From the NCBI GenBank assembly GCA_024752435.1, contig CP103022.1, positions 682,001 to 746,000 on the forward strand: DNA of 64,000 bases, read 5' to 3'. Under the pieces are notes generated by a model that was not told where the DNA came from, did not search any database, and saw only the letters and a program-made list of their open reading frames with translations. Positions 61,288-64,000 of this stretch are shown here, piece by piece (positions within the stretch are counted from its first letter, which is position 1; every line of letters begins with the position of its first letter). Source of the DNA: Allantophomopsis cytisporea. Its lineage: Eukaryota > Ascomycota > Leotiomycetes > Phacidiales > Phacidiaceae. The position numbers and the translations under genes are program-made.

Positions 61288-63003
61288 ATGGGGTCTGTTG
61301 AACCTCAAGTTGCTGTCCAAGATGTTCAGTTTGGCGATGGAAAGTTGAACGATGAGGGTATAGAATTACAGACCACCTCTATGGCTGAAAGATCGTGTAC
61401 ATCTACGGAAGAAACAAGTGAGAGGAATGAAGCCTCTTTCTGGAAGACAGTTCGCACCTACAAGCAAGCTGTCTTCTGGTCTGTATTCTTCTGTCTTGCT
61501 GCTTTAATGTGGGGTTATGATGCTCTGGTAAATTCTCCTGAGACCCCAGCTCACCACCAATCTAATATTTCTGTAGCTATCAATCACTATTATTTCAATC
61601 CCGTCCTTCCGACGAGACTTCGGGCATCTCTTCGAAGGCGAATACATCGTCGGCGCCTCCTGGCAAATAGCCTTTAGCACATCCTCATACGTAGGAAGTT
61701 TTTTCGGTGCCATAGCAGCCGGTTTCCTGGACAGCCGCTTTGGCAAACGTGTCCCACTTGGAGGGTTCTGCATTTTCAGCATCGGTGCCGTCTTGTTGAT
61801 GATCTTTTCGAAGACATCCTCAGTGTTACTCGCGAGCAAAATCCTGAACGGCATCTCACTTGGCGCATACCTGACAATTGCCTCCTCCTATACCGCTGAA
61901 GTTTCACCTATCCAGCTGCGTGGCCTGACTACTTCCCTCATTCAAGTCTTCATAGTCATAGGCCAGCTCCTCTCCAACCTCATCATCAGAGCCTTTGGCA
62001 CCGGCACCACCACAGCAGCGTACCGCATCCCATTCGCCATCCAATTCGTATTCCCCGTCATCATCATCATTGGTCTCCCCTTTGCCCCTGAATCCCCTTG
62101 GCATCAAGTACGGTGTTCCAACCATACTGCCGCACTTAAAACCCTGATGCATCTGGGCCACTCCGAGCCTGCTGATACACTTGCTGAGATGGTCAAGACA
62201 GTGGAGTTCGAGGAATCCCACCCAAAAGCAAGCTATCTAGACTGTTTTCGTGGCACGGATGCCCGCAGAACGGAGATTTCTATGGGCTGTGTTGCCGTGA
62301 CGAACCTTGTCGGTGTGGTCTTCATCCTTGGTTACTCAACGTATTTCTTTGAACTAGCGGGTATCAGCACCTCGAACGCCTTTACGCTCTCCGTGGGGGT
62401 TACGGTGCTGGGATTGGCGAGTGATTGCTGCTCATGGCTGCTCGTTAACAGCGTGGGGCGAAGACTATCTTTCCTGGCTGGTACGGCTGGCTTGACGGTG
62501 TTGCTTTTCGGCGTTGGGATTCTGGACGTTATTCCGCATCGCGCGACCGGTTCCGGACCGGTTTATGGGCAGGTCGCGCTTATCATAACATATGCTTTCG
62601 TATATTTCCTTACAGTTGGACCGATGGCTTGGGTTGTCTATGCGGAGATTGGGAGCTCGACATTGCGCGGGAAGACGTGCGGCCTTGGGATCGTCTGCCA
62701 GAATTTGTTTGGGATACTCTTCAATATCACAGTGCCGCTCATGATTAAGTGAGTTATTCCTCTTTCGCTTGGTCCTCTTTCCACTTCTCGATTGATGTAT
62801 GTACTAACAATTCCAGTCCTGATAAAGGTAACCTCAGGGGCAAGATCGGATTCATCTTCGGCGCTACTAGCACGCTTGCCACGATCTGGATTTACTTTCG
62901 TGTCCCTGAGACAGCACATCGCTCATATGATGAGATGGATTTTATGTTTGTGGAGAAGATTCCTGCAAGGAAATTCAAGCGACATGTTGTTGCTGAACAT
63001 TGA
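61288..63003 (+). CDS. MFS sugar transporter, maltose/alpha-glucoside permease-like
   Basis: Plasma-membrane proton-coupled sugar importer of the major facilitator superfamily; the exact sugar is unknown. Exons 61288-61527, 61577-62748 and 62817-63003 give 532 aa with about 12 hydrophobic segments. Signatures seen are LMWGYDAL in TM1, loop 2-3 GFLDSRFGKR, YTAEVSPIQLRGLTTSLIQ, APESPWHQ after TM6, loop 8-9 NSVGRRLSF, GPMAWVVYAEIGSSTLRGKT and the C-terminal VPETAHRSYDEMD with KIPARKFKR. The C-terminal motif resembles fungal maltose/alpha-glucoside transporters. PESPWH replaces the common PESPRW. An ATG at 61261 adds nine residues. I prefer 61288 because it has A at -3. Both introns (49 and 68 nt) are GT-AG and in frame. 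No frameshift is seen. Confidence 0.92.
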
Positions 63004-64000
63004 TTAAGCGTGAGAAGAGAACACAATGAGTTTGATGATTTCTTCCTTTGGCTCTGCAATTGGGTTTGAGTTGGGTTATAGGCGATAGTGCATCGTGGAC
63101 CTTATGACTATTATGATAAATATAATTGGATACTTAGGGATAGATAGTCATTACTGTTGATGATTTGTTTTATTTAGCTAATGTATATAATACAACTCTA
63201 TCAAATCACCGGAGAGTAAATGACTCTGGTTTCAGTGTGTCCTGCCTCGGTTGCGAGGGTTCACTTATCAGAATCTCATGCTGCTTGCTCTAAATAAGCT
63301 ACGAAGGCGGCAAGGCCACTTTGACCCACTACCCAAACTACAGACATACCTGTCGTGCCTGTAGTCTATGTACAGCCACCTGACAGACTCGCTAGCTTAG
63401 TCGTCATGAGCAACATCGAATACTCATAGTTTGGGGAAGATCACCATATGAAAACACTGAGTCGTACAGAGTCTTTGCACTCATATAATTGCCCTACTGT
63501 CGCTACTGCTTCTACCTCGAAGGGACATGTAATGGTCAGCGAGAACCTTCGCTCTCTTTCAATATGGATTTTCTCGAATGTCTACTGAAACGTGGTTGTC
63601 TATAGGGTCCTAAATGACTTCCACCGACTCGGTAAGTATCATCTCTCATTTGGTTACATAACCATTTCTCTCACTTTTAAAAGCAAACTAGTTCATCATT
63701 AATGTGCCATTTTCTTCTACGCATAATCCGAAATACATACATTGGCATAGCCAATCAGAGTTCAAAAGAACCATGAGCGGGGATTCCGTGTCTATCATGG
63801 CTACATCTCAAAGAGAAGCCTTCGGCCGCAAGAATACATCCTCAGTCTTCCGAGGCGAAATTTATGTTTTGTCATTGTGATCTGTCGCGGTCTGTTATCA
63901 TCGTCAACTCGGATACACTGAAGATTGAGGGCGGCATCGATTAGGAACATGGAGAACTTTGGCTTCCGTCTCTGAAGCGTCATTCACAGGCTCTTCTGAC
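63004..64000. other. Downstream intergenic, no firm gene
   Basis: About 1 kb at the window edge. A possible tiny first exon ATGACTTCCACCGACTCG|gtaagt (63613-63630) could splice to an open frame from about 63690 to 63880, but no family is recognised. Otherwise nothing is seen. Confidence 0.3.

Overview
The window looks like nuclear DNA of a filamentous ascomycete. The genes carry short introns of about 47-110 nt with GT..CTAAC/CTGAC..AG signals, and they include an 11-exon amino-acid permease, a fungal-type cytoplasmic dynein heavy chain, a Zn2Cys6 regulator and a medusa-type developmental regulator. Protein similarity recalled from memory and moderate GC suggest Leotiomycetes, perhaps Sclerotiniaceae (Botrytis/Sclerotinia-like). 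That placement is inference. I find 12 protein-coding genes, 11 complete and 1 cut by the window edge, and no tRNA, rRNA, CRISPR array or intact transposon.

Layout. 1-18.4 kb is a housekeeping block: PP2A catalytic subunit (partial, minus), exocyst Exo84 (minus), Tom20 (plus, divergent from exo84 across about 0.34 kb) and the 4,346-aa dynein heavy chain (plus). 19-25 kb is an accessory metabolic/secretion block: a 2-oxoglutarate/Fe(II) oxygenase and an APC amino-acid permease in tandem (plus), then a secreted lipase of the Candida antarctica lipase B type (minus, convergent). 25-42.3 kb has no convincing gene: a GC-richer, possibly degenerate coding stretch at 28.4-29.35 kb, then about 12 kb dense in microsatellites, purine-rich then pyrimidine-rich on the plus strand. 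This leads into a medA-like gene (42.3-44.5 kb) whose leader appears to contain two introns and upstream ORFs. 48.4-52 kb holds a Zn2Cys6 regulator (minus) divergent from a conserved fungal protein of unknown function (plus). 54.2-58.7 kb holds a 1,414-aa protein with two C-terminal RRM-like segments. 61.3-63 kb holds an MFS sugar transporter of the maltose/alpha-glucoside type.

Most gene models were assembled by hand from in-frame splice junctions, and exon coordinates are given. Notable points: a GC-AG intron in exo84, a frame-neutral 9-nt exon in the permease (YYW), a possible 12-nt exon in the Zn2Cys6 gene, tandem in-frame acceptors in the medA-like gene, and the very long repeat-rich region and leader upstream of it. 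No gene system that is clearly new to science could be demonstrated. The medA upstream region and the 1,414-aa RRM protein are the best candidates for new biology.
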